Of a DNA stretch of 64,000 nucleotides, positions 52,125 through 59,991 are shown one piece after another. Under the pieces are notes generated by a model. The model did not search any database. It had not been told where the DNA came from and saw nothing but the letters and a program-made list of their open reading frames with translations. How positions within the stretch are numbered: position 1 is the stretch's first letter; every line of letters begins with the position of its first letter. A program made the translations under genes and the position numbers. This DNA is from Rhizobium sp. TH2 (GTDB taxonomy: Bacteria > Pseudomonadota > Alphaproteobacteria > Rhizobiales > Rhizobiaceae), in assembly GCF_024707525.1 (NCBI RefSeq), contig NZ_CP062231.1, positions 186,001 to 250,000 on the forward strand, read 5' to 3'.

Positions 52125-53210
52125 ATGATTCCAGCGCCGCGTGAGGATATCGTCGATCGCATTTACGAAGCGTCAGTCCTGCCGGGCTTCTGGCCCGACG
52201 TTCTCAGGGACTTTGCCGGCATCGCCGAAAGCCGCGAAGGCGTGATGGTTTCGGTGAAGGGTGACGAGCTCAAATGGCTGACCTCGTCTGCAGTCGCCGA
52301 CACTCTCGTGCAGGAGAACTACAAGCATGAAGGCGGCATGGAGCGCACGCGGCGTCTGCTCGCGCGTTCGCATCCAGGCTTCCTGACGGATCGCGATGTC
52401 TTCACGGAAGAAGAGATTCTCAAGACCCCCGTCTATGCGGATTACCTCATTCCCAATGGCTTTGGCCGCGGCACCGCGACCGTCATCCATTTGCCCGAGA
52501 TGCAGAACATCATCTTCCATGCCGAAGGCGATCACAAGCAAGGCCCGTACAGCACTGAAACGATCATCCGCCTGGATGGCCTGCGCCCGCATCTTGCCCG
52601 CTCGGCCATGCTGTCGGCCCGCCTTTCTTTCGAGCGCGCCAGGACATCGGTGGAAACGCTTGCGGGTCTCGGCTTCGCCGCCTGCGCCGTTAGGCAGAAC
52701 GGCTCCGTCCTGGTCGGCAACGCCCAGTTCGAACGCGATGAATCCTTCTGGACGACGCGGCTCTCCGACCGGATCGCCCTCCATGATCGCAACGGCGACC
52801 GGCAACTGGCCGATTCGCTTGCCATGATCCTGTCCGATACCGGCGTGCGCTCCATTCCGCTAAGGCCGCAGGGCGAGAACATGCCCGGCGTGCTGCATAT
52901 CGTGCCGGTCCGTCGTGCAGCCCATGACCTGTTCAACCAGGCCGCGGCGATCCTCGTTCTGACCCAGGCGAGCCGCGCACCGACCACGCACACGCCGCTG
53001 CTCCAGGCGCTGTTCGACCTCACCGCCACCGAGGCCGACCTCGCGGCCAGGATCGGCTCCGGCCAGACCGTCGAGCAGATCGCGCTCATGGGCGCCAAGG
53101 GAGTGGAGACCGTCCGCTCCCAGCTGAAAAGCGTGCTCGCCAAGACCGGCTGCCGCCGCCAGGCCGATCTCGCCCGGCTGCTCGGCCAGCTCGTACCCGC
53201 CGGAATGTAG
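52125..53210 (+). CDS. LuxR-type helix-turn-helix transcriptional regulator
   Basis: A 361-aa protein. About 290 residues form an uncharacterised, PAS-like sensing region (IYEASVLPGFWPDVLRDFAGIAESREGVMVSV). A C-terminal LuxR-type helix-turn-helix follows (LFDLTATEADLAARIGSGQTVEQIALMGAKGVETVRSQLKSVLAKTGCRRQADLARLL), with the T-x-x-E-x-x and V-R-x-x-L-x-x-x-x-x-K-T-G signature. There is no autoinducer-binding domain. CTGGAGAGATC precedes the ATG. It is divergent from the moeB-like gene, and target genes are unknown. Confidence 0.88.
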   Translation: MIPAPREDIVDRIYEASVLPGFWPDVLRDFAGIAESREGVMVSVKGDELKWLTSSAVADTLVQENYKHEGGMERTRRLLARSHPGFLTDRDVFTEEEILKTPVYADYLIPNGFGRGTATVIHLPEMQNIIFHAEGDHKQGPYSTETIIRLDGLRPHLARSAMLSARLSFERARTSVETLAGLGFAACAVRQNGSVLVGNAQFERDESFWTTRLSDRIALHDRNGDRQLADSLAMILSDTGVRSIPLRPQGENMPGVLHIVPVRRAAHDLFNQAAAILVLTQASRAPTTHTPLLQALFDLTATEADLAARIGSGQTVEQIALMGAKGVETVRSQLKSVLAKTGCRRQADLARLLGQLVPAGM

Positions 53211-53307
53211 AAAGCGCGTCTGCTATCGGGCATTCCTGCGGCAAAATCTTCCTCGCCCTCGTGCCACCGTCATGTTACGTTTAAGGGGTCGTGGTGGAGG
53301 AGGCTTC

Positions 53308-53523
53308 ATGCTCTATCTGTTCGAGATGCAGGATATCGGCATGTTCAAGCCGGATGATCTCGAGGCCCTGCGCAAGGCCTTCGAACAGCTCAGCATCGAA
53401 TATGAGTTGAAGGACGACGATGCGCAGGCACGTTTCCTGGCCCGCTCGCTGATCCAGCTCTATCGCCACGGCGTCCGCGATCCGGAAAACCTCATCTCGG
53501 CCCTCAGCGGCCGCGCGGCTTAG
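53308..53523 (+). CDS. small helical protein; stop codon at mobile element junction
   Basis: A 71-aa protein (MLYLFEMQDIGMFKPDDLEALRKAFEQLSIEYELKDDDAQARFLARSLIQLYRHGVRDPENLISALSGRAA), helical and amphipathic, behind a strong GGAGGAGG. Its TAG stop (53521-53523) straddles the junction with mobile element copy C, so the element supplies the last bases and the native C-terminus may have been longer. I do not recognise the family. Confidence 0.7.
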   Translation: MLYLFEMQDIGMFKPDDLEALRKAFEQLSIEYELKDDDAQARFLARSLIQLYRHGVRDPENLISALSGRAA

Positions 53524-53744
53524 AGCGTTTCGTTGTTAAATGGAAGCAGTTCTGCCGGAGCAGGTTTTCGTCAGGACCAAGGCGGCGGGCGAGCGTCGTA
53601 CCCTGAGGTACGGCCGAGGCCGGCGCCGCAGGGCCTGGCGGAAAGATGCCCGGCCCTTGGGGTTGGCTGAAACGGGCCGGCCGATCGACCATCCGACTCC
53701 GTTTAAGCCAACAGAACTGATTCCATTTAACAATGAAGCGCTCT
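53522..53744. mobile_element. MITE-like element, copy C (internally deleted)
   Basis: 223 bp with the same 33-bp ends as copy B, flanked on both sides by TA (..TTAGAGCG / CGCTCTAG..), which would fit a TA target duplication. Relative to copy B about 49 bp are missing, between a GGGCC and a later GGCCGATCG, removing one arm and the loop of the second hairpin. It separates the small gene at 53308 from the AT-rich islet. Confidence 0.8.
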
Positions 53745-53815
53745 AGTTGCGGCTTGGTCGCCTCGCCCGCATACTATGTCGATCACGCGGGCAAGGTGCC
53801 AGCGCACCGCAGGCT

Positions 53816-54684
53816 TCACAATCGATGATCCGATGCTTTCGAGAACAATGACATCATTGATGAGAATTCCGGCAGCCGCTCCAAACTCGCCTGATCTGGT
53901 GTGTCTATGGTCTCCAAGGCGTTGCTTACTAAGTCGATCATCTCTTCCTTAAGGACGGAAAACCAATACTCGTATAGCTGAAAGACAGCTGTGCTAAGTG
54001 CGCTGTCGCCATGTATTTCATTGAGAAAACCATCGAAATCGGTGCAAAAGAATAAAAATCGTTCAAGGCCGCAAAGTCCTTGTTGGAGCGGTGTTCTGTC
54101 GTCACTCGCGGTAGTCAATGCGCGGGCGATTGTTTTCTTTTTGGTCACTGCCTCCATGAGGTTATCGAAATTGGTATCATCTTCATAGAAATAAAACCCG
54201 TCCAGATAACTCAGGAAGACCCCCAGCCTTGGATCGTCGAAATACGTTTCAAGCAAAGAAGTTTGTCGAAAGTCGCAGTATCGAATCGATCGGCATAGAT
54301 CACGCCTCGATCGTTGAGTCTCCTTAGAAATTTGCTCGGGAGTGCGATTGGATAGTAGTCGGTATAATATGTCTTCACCTCGGTCAATTCGAGCAGGGGC
54401 ACAATGTCATCTGTCAGGAAGCTGTTGTTCGGCTCGATAACGCCCAGCATGAATCCGACTTCAAAGATGCCGCAGGCGTGAAGCACGTTGTCCAAATCGT
54501 CTCTCAGTTTTACTTCAGATTTCTTATATATGGGCTTGATACGCCAGTCGCGGAGGGCGATGCGACGTTCTTCTGGAGTCATTTTCCTGATTTCAGAAAT
54601 CGCTCTAAGTTCCGAATTCCTGATCAATCTGCTCGATATCTGCTTGAAATTTCTCTGCCTCAGGAAACGCCGATCTTCATCCAT
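53816..54684 (-). pseudogene. frameshifted gene of unknown function in AT-rich islet
   Basis: Two overlapping frames, 54684-54211 (MDEDRRFLRQRNFKQISSRLIRNSELRAISEIRKMTPEERR... ) and 54256-53816 (LETYFDDPRLGVFLSYLDGFYFYEDD...), make one protein if a single T is added to the three-T run at 54255-54257. The total would then be 289 aa ending at 53816 in frame. The product would be soluble, acidic in the C-terminal half, and of no recognised family. Its ATG overlaps the upstream hydrolase stop by 8 nt. Composition is clearly more AT-rich than the surrounding genes. Sequencing error, programmed frameshift and real inactivation cannot be separated here. Confidence 0.6.
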
Positions 54685-55456
54685 GATAGTACGCCAATAT
54701 ATCTTCGAGAGGGTTGAGAAACGCTGTCTTGATTGGCTTGCAACATGATATATGATCTTGATTACTGTAAAAGACGGACATCGGATCCGCGCAAAACTGA
54801 TTTGAACTCACAACACTGTCACCGGTAGCATGAACGACGAACCGCGCCGCCGCGAGAGGACCGAGATCCCTTGCGCGCTCCCTGAGGCCTGTCAAATATG
54901 GAGATTCGATCTCCATGTCGCGCAGCACCGGACTTGTTGCGAACAGAACGATCTCTATAGGTCGAAGCAGACTGCTCAATAAGCCTGCTCGGCTTACAAG
55001 ATCCAGCGCGATGGCGCCGGAATGTGCAGGGGCAAAAAGCATTATTTTCGATCTATTTGCCCAGGATTTCCCTTCTCTATGTAGATTGATTAGTACGTCT
55101 CGAACTAAAACTCCTCCAAGTGAATGTCCAACCAATACAACATTTTCATATTCAAAGTCATCGCTGCGAATATCAGTGCCGGACAACTCCAAAATATCGT
55201 TTGTATGATCAACAATCCTGTTGACGGCATTGTAAATCAATGCGGATGATGCGGACGCTTGCTTTGAGCGACTTTCATAGCCGAGAAAAACTATATCGCA
55301 TTGATCAATCGAGGGGGATTCAAGCAACAAATCTTTAAGGTCACCCCACGTCTCGAGCGCTCGACCTCCGTAGCCATGAACAAAGATGAGGCAAGTCTTC
55401 GCGGGCTTCACTGACCAGTTAGGCTCTTGTTCCTGGTCCAAAAGAAACAGGATCAA
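54677..55456 (-). CDS. alpha/beta serine hydrolase (lipase/PGAP1-like) of AT-rich islet
   Basis: A 259-aa hydrolase: CLIFVHGYGGRALETWGDLKDLLLES (oxyanion region, residue ~27), nucleophile elbow NVVLVGHSLGGVLVRDVLINLHREGK near residue 110, then KIMLFAPAHSGAIALDL, VVHATGDSVVSSNQF (candidate Asp) and DHISCCKP (candidate His). It resembles DUF676/PGAP1-type lipases. The start is a TTG at 55456, and a GTG 15 codons downstream is possible. It is translationally coupled to the frameshifted gene. Codon use and AT content differ from neighbours, suggesting acquisition by transfer. A defence or toxin role is possible but unsupported by any direct motif. Confidence 0.75.
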   Translation of the reverse strand: MILFLLDQEQEPNWSVKPAKTCLIFVHGYGGRALETWGDLKDLLLESPSIDQCDIVFLGYESRSKQASASSALIYNAVNRIVDHTNDILELSGTDIRSDDFEYENVVLVGHSLGGVLVRDVLINLHREGKSWANRSKIMLFAPAHSGAIALDLVSRAGLLSSLLRPIEIVLFATSPVLRDMEIESPYLTGLRERARDLGPLAAARFVVHATGDSVVSSNQFCADPMSVFYSNQDHISCCKPIKTAFLNPLEDILAYYHG

Positions 55457-55765
55457 GTCTGTCGAGTGCTACTACAAAACTATGATTTTGCATCGTCTCA
55501 AACTGGCGGTGAAGGATAATGGTTGTAGGATAATACTCAAAAATGGAGCAAACGCAACAATAACGTGTGCCTTGAGGGGGCGTGTGATGCGCTGAGCCTT
55601 CCAATTTCATTGCGAGCCACTTTTTTCTGCCTCTAGAAGCGTCACATCGGGGGCGAGCCTCGAATGCCACCTGATCAAAACAACCGCTTCCCCCTTAACA
55701 TTTCCCTCGCATGCTATAGTTTGTCGCCAGCGGCTTTGCCGTCCGTCTTGCATGGGGCATTCAGA
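55457..55765. other. intergenic region between AT-rich islet and Crp/Fnr regulator
   Basis: 309 bp with no convincing gene. The first ~170 bp keep the AT-rich character of the islet (up to about 55610) and then composition returns to that of the chromosome. That step may mark the right edge of the transferred segment. Promoters for both divergent genes must lie here. I see no attachment repeat. Confidence 0.5.
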
Positions 55766-56470
55766 ATGGCAGAAATCAACAAGTCTCCCGCCTTCTGGCG
55801 GTCGTTTCCCATCTTCGAGGAATTTTCCAAGGAACTGGTCGCGGAGGTCGCGACGCTGGCGCAGTGGCGCAAGTGGCCCTCCGGCACCGTCATCTTCCAG
55901 CGCGGCGACGATGGCAACTACATGATCCTGGTGACCGAAGGGCGCATCAAGCTGTCGCTCATCACCTCGCAGGGCAAGGAACTGTCGCTCCGGCATCTCG
56001 AGCCCGGCACGCTGCTGGGTGAAATGGCGGTGCTTGATGGTGAGCCCCGCTCCGCCGATGCCACGGCTTCCGTGCTGACCGAAGGCTATGTGATCGGCAA
56101 GTCCGAATTCATGAACCTCATCACCCGCAACCCGGATGCCGCCGAAGCCGTGATGCGCTATCTCTGCAAGCGGCTGAGGGACACCACCGACCAGCTCGAG
56201 ACCATCGCGCTCTACGATCTCGACAGCCGCGTGGCGCGCTTCTTCCTCGCTACGCTGCGCCATATTCACGGCGACGAACTGCCCGATGAAGCGAGCCTGC
56301 ATATCGCGCTCAGCCAGACCGAGATCGCCGGCATTCTTGGCGCCAGCCGGCCCAAGGTCAACCGTTCGATCCTCTCCCTCGAAGAACAGGGCGCCATCAC
56401 CCGTAAAGGCAATGTGATCGATTGCAACATAAGGCGGCTCACCCATCTGGCGGAGCCCGACGAGGACTAG
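55766..56470 (+). CDS. Crp/Fnr-family transcriptional regulator
   Basis: A 234-aa regulator. The N-terminal cyclic-nucleotide-binding fold has VIFQRGDDGNYMILVTEGRIKLSLITSQGKELSLRHLEPGTLLGEMAVLDGEPRSADATA; the GEM...PRS phosphate-binding cassette is intact. A C-terminal winged helix follows (LSQTEIAGILGASRPKVNRSILSLEEQGAITRKGN). It lacks Fnr cysteines, so it is a cNMP-type rather than an iron-sulfur oxygen sensor. An adenylate cyclase gene lies ~300 bp downstream in the same direction, so it is probably its signalling partner. Confidence 0.92.
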   Translation: MAEINKSPAFWRSFPIFEEFSKELVAEVATLAQWRKWPSGTVIFQRGDDGNYMILVTEGRIKLSLITSQGKELSLRHLEPGTLLGEMAVLDGEPRSADATASVLTEGYVIGKSEFMNLITRNPDAAEAVMRYLCKRLRDTTDQLETIALYDLDSRVARFFLATLRHIHGDELPDEASLHIALSQTEIAGILGASRPKVNRSILSLEEQGAITRKGNVIDCNIRRLTHLAEPDED

Positions 56471-56508
56471 GGGACCAGCATTGAAGCAGGGACAGCTTCC
56501 AGATCATC

Positions 56509-56720
56509 CACCCCCTTCTGCCCCGCCGGGCATCTCCTTCGCAGGGGGAGGGCTGTCGCATATGGAGATGTGGCGTTGCCACGCACTCCCTCTTCTCCCC
56601 TTGGGGAGAAGTGCCGAGCGTATGCGAGGCGATGAGGGGTTCTCAGCCGCTTGCTCTGCGCGTCGCGCAACCCCTCGTCCGGCGCTACGCGCCACCTTCT
56701 CCCCAAGGGGAGAAGCGGGA
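56509..56720. repeat. mosaic palindromic repeat cluster between regulator and cyclase
   Basis: It begins CACCCCCTTCTGCCCCGCC and holds two near-identical hairpins: CTTCTCCCC-TT-GGGGAGAAG (56592-56611) and CTTCTCCCC-AA-GGGGAGAAG (56696-56715). They are separated by CGAGGCGATGAGGGG and CCCCTCGTCCGGCGC segments. It looks like two or three repeat modules joined. It fills almost the whole gap between the Crp-like gene and the cyclase gene, leaving under 50 bp for a cyclase promoter. Confidence 0.75.
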
Positions 56721-56767
56721 GAGCAAATCCCCCTGCCAACCCTTGTACAATTGTGTAAACAGGCAGC

Positions 56768-58627
56768 ATGACCCTCCGCATCAGGCCATTTCACGTCGGC
56801 ATATTGGCAAGCATCGCGGCCGCGCTGCTTGTCATCCTCATGCCCGACGATTGGCTGGAAGGCGGGCGCGAGCTCTATTTCGATCGCCTGACCCAGATTG
56901 TGTCGGTGCCGGCATCGCCGGCCATCGTCGTCATCGATATCGACCGCAAGTCCTATGCAGCCGTTCCCGACCAGAAGTGGCAGCGCGCCAACACCGCCGA
57001 ACTGGTCGAGAAGATCGCCGCCGACAACCCCTCGGTCATCGCCTTCGATCTCGTCTTCTCCACCGATTGCAATCCCGAGGATGCGACCAACATAAAACTC
57101 GCCGCCGCCATGGGCAAGGCGCCGGCGCTGCTCGGTTTCCTGCTCTCCGATGTCGAGGGCCAGTCGCCCCGGCCGCTGCCGCCGCTGGCGATCGCCAAGT
57201 CACTGACCGTGCCGGATTTCTGGTTTCTTCCGGGGGCCGAGGCTTCATGCCCGGTCTTCCAGCAGAAGGCCGCATCCACCGGCGCATCCTTCCTGATCGG
57301 CGACGAGGATTCCCGCGTCCGCCGCGTCCAGGCGTTCTCCATTGTCGGTTCCGAACCCTATCCGGCGCTCGGCCTGGAAGCGGTGCGCCGCTATTACGAC
57401 GTCAAAACACCGCTGCTTGGCGGCACGCCGCCCTGGCTCAAGCTCGGCAAGGAAATCTTCAGCCTTGCGGAAGATGGCTCGATGCGCTTCGTCGCCAGCC
57501 GTCAGGGTGAGATCGACAGCCGCACCTATTCGGCCATCGATGTCCTGACGTCGGAGGTGCCCTCGCGGCTCTTCGAGGAGAAGATCGTCTTCATCGGTTC
57601 TTCACTGCCCAATCTCGGCGGGCTCAGGGAAAGTGCCGGAGCCCAGCTTGTCGCCTCGACCCAGATCCATGCGGATCTCGCCAATTCGATCCTCACCAAT
57701 TTCGTGCCGCTGCGCGACGAGGGCTTCATCACGCTCGAAGCGGGCTATACGCTGCTTGCCGGCCTGATCATCGCGCTGATGACTGTCCGCTTCCGGCCGT
57801 GGGTGATCTTCACCACCGGGATCTGCGTCATCCTGGTCACGATCGCCGCGTCCTACGTCATCTATACCCGCACGAGCTGGCTCACCGATGGCTTCACGGT
57901 TTCCTTCATGCTGGCCGTGGTCCTGATCGTTGCGGCGTTCTCGCAATTTGCCGAAACCCGCCGCATCGAAAAGGTCGCCCGCCAGCGCTTCTCGCAATAT
58001 CTGCCAAGTGCGGTGGTCAACCGCTATCTCGATACTCTCGGCACCCACCAAGTGGTCGGCGAGGAGCGGCAGGTCACGGCATTGTTCACCGATATCGAGG
58101 GCTTCTCGACGCTTGCCGGCCGGGTCAAGCCACAGGCATTGGTCGCGCTCCTCAATGTCTATTTCGCCGAGGTCAACAAGCTGGTCGCCGATCACGGCGG
58201 CATGGTCGACAAGGTCGTGGGCGATGCCGTGCATGCCTTCTTCAACGCGCCGGAAGACCTCAAGGACCATGTCAACAAGGCCATCGATTGCGCGTTGGCG
58301 ATCTCCCGCCTCACCGAGGAAATGCGCGCCCGGCCCAATTTCCAGGCCCAGGATTTCGGCCGCACCCGGCTCGGCATCGAAACCGGCATCGCTGTCCTCG
58401 GCGAGGTCGGCATGGCGGGCAAGCTCGACTACACCGCCCACGGCAATTCCATCAATCTCGCCGCGCGGCTGCAGGACGCCAACAAGTTCCTCGGCACCAC
58501 GATCTGCGTCGGCCCCGCGGCCAACATGGAAAGCCGCCGCAAGCTGCGGGCGCTCGGCGAACACGAGATCCGCGGCTTCGGCTCGATGGAACTCTTCACG
58601 CCGGACGATTACGTCCAGAAAACATGA
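56768..58627 (+). CDS. CHASE2-domain class III adenylate/guanylate cyclase
   Basis: A 619-aa membrane protein: an N-terminal helix (FHVGILASIAAALLVILM), then an extracytoplasmic CHASE2 sensor domain (residues ~30-320, starting LYFDRLTQIVSVPASPAIVVIDIDRKSYAA). Three membrane helices near residues 325-400 follow, then the class III cyclase domain. Metal-binding Asp residues lie in VTALFTDIEGFSTLAG (about 440) and VDKVVGDAVHAFF (about 485), and the transition-state region is GNSINLAARLQDANKF (about 560). It converts ATP to cAMP in response to an external signal. The adjacent Crp-like regulator is the likely effector. Confidence 0.92.
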   Translation: MTLRIRPFHVGILASIAAALLVILMPDDWLEGGRELYFDRLTQIVSVPASPAIVVIDIDRKSYAAVPDQKWQRANTAELVEKIAADNPSVIAFDLVFSTDCNPEDATNIKLAAAMGKAPALLGFLLSDVEGQSPRPLPPLAIAKSLTVPDFWFLPGAEASCPVFQQKAASTGASFLIGDEDSRVRRVQAFSIVGSEPYPALGLEAVRRYYDVKTPLLGGTPPWLKLGKEIFSLAEDGSMRFVASRQGEIDSRTYSAIDVLTSEVPSRLFEEKIVFIGSSLPNLGGLRESAGAQLVASTQIHADLANSILTNFVPLRDEGFITLEAGYTLLAGLIIALMTVRFRPWVIFTTGICVILVTIAASYVIYTRTSWLTDGFTVSFMLAVVLIVAAFSQFAETRRIEKVARQRFSQYLPSAVVNRYLDTLGTHQVVGEERQVTALFTDIEGFSTLAGRVKPQALVALLNVYFAEVNKLVADHGGMVDKVVGDAVHAFFNAPEDLKDHVNKAIDCALAISRLTEEMRARPNFQAQDFGRTRLGIETGIAVLGEVGMAGKLDYTAHGNSINLAARLQDANKFLGTTICVGPAANMESRRKLRALGEHEIRGFGSMELFTPDDYVQKT

Positions 58628-58697
58628 GACCGGATTTTTGCGAACTCGGCTCGGTAGGACAGTAACACCACGCGCCCTAAGCAGGCGCGTGAGGACT

Positions 58698-58931
58698 TCA
58701 CCGCATCAAATCCCGCGCCTTCAGGTCGCCAGCGTCGAGGCCGCTTCTGGCGCCCGGTATGCCGCGTCCACCGGGAAAGCCCATGTCGCGCTGCAGGTGC
58801 GGCGTGAACTCATCCACGTTGACATAGAGCGGCCTCTGCCGCGGCTTCGAGTACCTGGACAAGCAGCCCAACATCGCGCCGACGAGCTTGGCGAATGGCG
58901 ATTGTTTCACGGACGCTGCGATCATATTCAT
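58698..58931 (-). CDS. small protein of unknown function divergent from LysR regulator
   Basis: A 77-aa basic protein (MNMIAASVKQSPFAKLVGAMLGCLSRYSKPRQRPLYVNVDEFTPHLQRDMGFPGGRG...). The middle resembles the layout of DUF1127-type small proteins (basic helix, then a D-M-G-F/I-x-R tail), but the match is loose. AAAGGAC lies about 8 nt before the ATG at 58931. It is divergent from a GcvA-type LysR gene with ~107 bp between starts, the usual place for a target of that regulator. Confidence 0.6.
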   Translation of the reverse strand: MNMIAASVKQSPFAKLVGAMLGCLSRYSKPRQRPLYVNVDEFTPHLQRDMGFPGGRGIPGARSGLDAGDLKARDLMR

Positions 58932-59038
58932 CGGAATAGTCCTTTTCGAACGCTATTGAGTGAGGATAGTATCCGCGCTTCATCGCCTTGTTTCCAATCG
59001 AAGATCCGACACCAATCATAAGGGGGCTTTATCGATCG

Positions 59039-59938
59039 ATGGCCTGGCAGCTACCACCGCTTCCCGCTATTCGCGTCTTCGAGGCCGCCGCCCGGTGGCG
59101 CAACTTCACGCGCGCGGCGGAAGAATTGGGCATGACCCAGGCTGCCGTCAGCTACCAGATCAAGCTCTTGGAGGAGCGGGTGGGCACCCCGCTGTTCACC
59201 AGGAAAGGGCGGCAGGTGATATTGACGGAAACCGGGGCCGCGCTCGCCGCCCAGGCGACGCAGGCCTTCTCGCTGCTGTCGGAAGCCTATCAGTCCGCCC
59301 GGGGCGGCGCCGCCGGCCAGCTCTCGATTTCCACCATGCAGACCTTCGCGTCGAACTGGCTGTCGGAGCGGCTGGGCCTGTTCCAGCAGGCGCATCCCGA
59401 TATTATCGTGACGCTGGACACATCGAGCCGCATGGTCGACTTCACCAAGGAGGACCTCGATATCGGCATCCGGGTCGGCGTCGGCGAATGGCCGGGGCTG
59501 ACGTCGCACTTCCTGTTCACGGGGCACTATACGCCCATGCTCAGCCCCCGGCTGGCCGAAAGCGTCGGTGGCATCAGGCAGCCCGCCGATCTCTATAAGG
59601 TCCCGTTGCTCGGCCACACCGATCCCTGGTGGGTCAACTGGTTCAAGGCTGCAGGCAGCGAATTCAGGCCGGACCTCGTCCGGCCAGGCCCGACCCTGGG
59701 CGCCCAGTTCTACGAAGCGGTATCGGCCGTCGCCGGCCAGGGCGCCGCGATCCTGACCAGCAATCTCTATCAGTCCCACATCGCCGACGGCCGCCTGATC
59801 CAACCGTTCAAGACCATGGGCACGGATGACCACAGCTACTGGCTCGTCTACGCCACCAGCCGCCGGAACATGCCGAAGATCAAGCTGTTCAGGGACTGGA
59901 TGCTTGAGCAGACGAAGGGGTTGAGGGCGGAGGGGTGA
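59039..59938 (+). CDS. LysR-family transcriptional regulator (GcvA-like)
   Basis: A 299-aa regulator: the N-terminal winged helix LPPLPAIRVFEAAARWRNFTRAAEELGMTQAAVSYQIKLLEERVGTPLFTRKGRQVILTETG is that of the GcvA/AmpR group. A periplasmic-binding-like effector domain follows (LSISTMQTFASNWLSERLGLFQQAHPDIIVTLDTSSRMVDFTKEDLDIGIRVGVGEWPGL). The ATG at 59039 gives the conserved start, and an upstream TTG at 58988 would add 17 unlike residues. The ligand is unknown. The likely target is the divergent 77-aa gene. Confidence 0.9.
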   Translation: MAWQLPPLPAIRVFEAAARWRNFTRAAEELGMTQAAVSYQIKLLEERVGTPLFTRKGRQVILTETGAALAAQATQAFSLLSEAYQSARGGAAGQLSISTMQTFASNWLSERLGLFQQAHPDIIVTLDTSSRMVDFTKEDLDIGIRVGVGEWPGLTSHFLFTGHYTPMLSPRLAESVGGIRQPADLYKVPLLGHTDPWWVNWFKAAGSEFRPDLVRPGPTLGAQFYEAVSAVAGQGAAILTSNLYQSHIADGRLIQPFKTMGTDDHSYWLVYATSRRNMPKIKLFRDWMLEQTKGLRAEG

Positions 59939-59991
59939 TGGGGCGCCTGATCGCTCGACCGCGCGGTAGGGAACGGCTGCTTGGAGACCGA

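Noticed and set aside
51968..52162. 64-aa minus-strand frame between the moeB-like and LuxR-type genes
   Set aside because: It ends at the moeB-like start in a plausible way, but has no clear ribosome binding site and overlaps the LuxR-type gene's start region.
43740..53760. CRISPR array or integron as explanation for the repeated segments
   Set aside because: Repeats are few, long, dispersed and have inverted ends. There are no regularly spaced short direct repeats and no cas or integrase genes.
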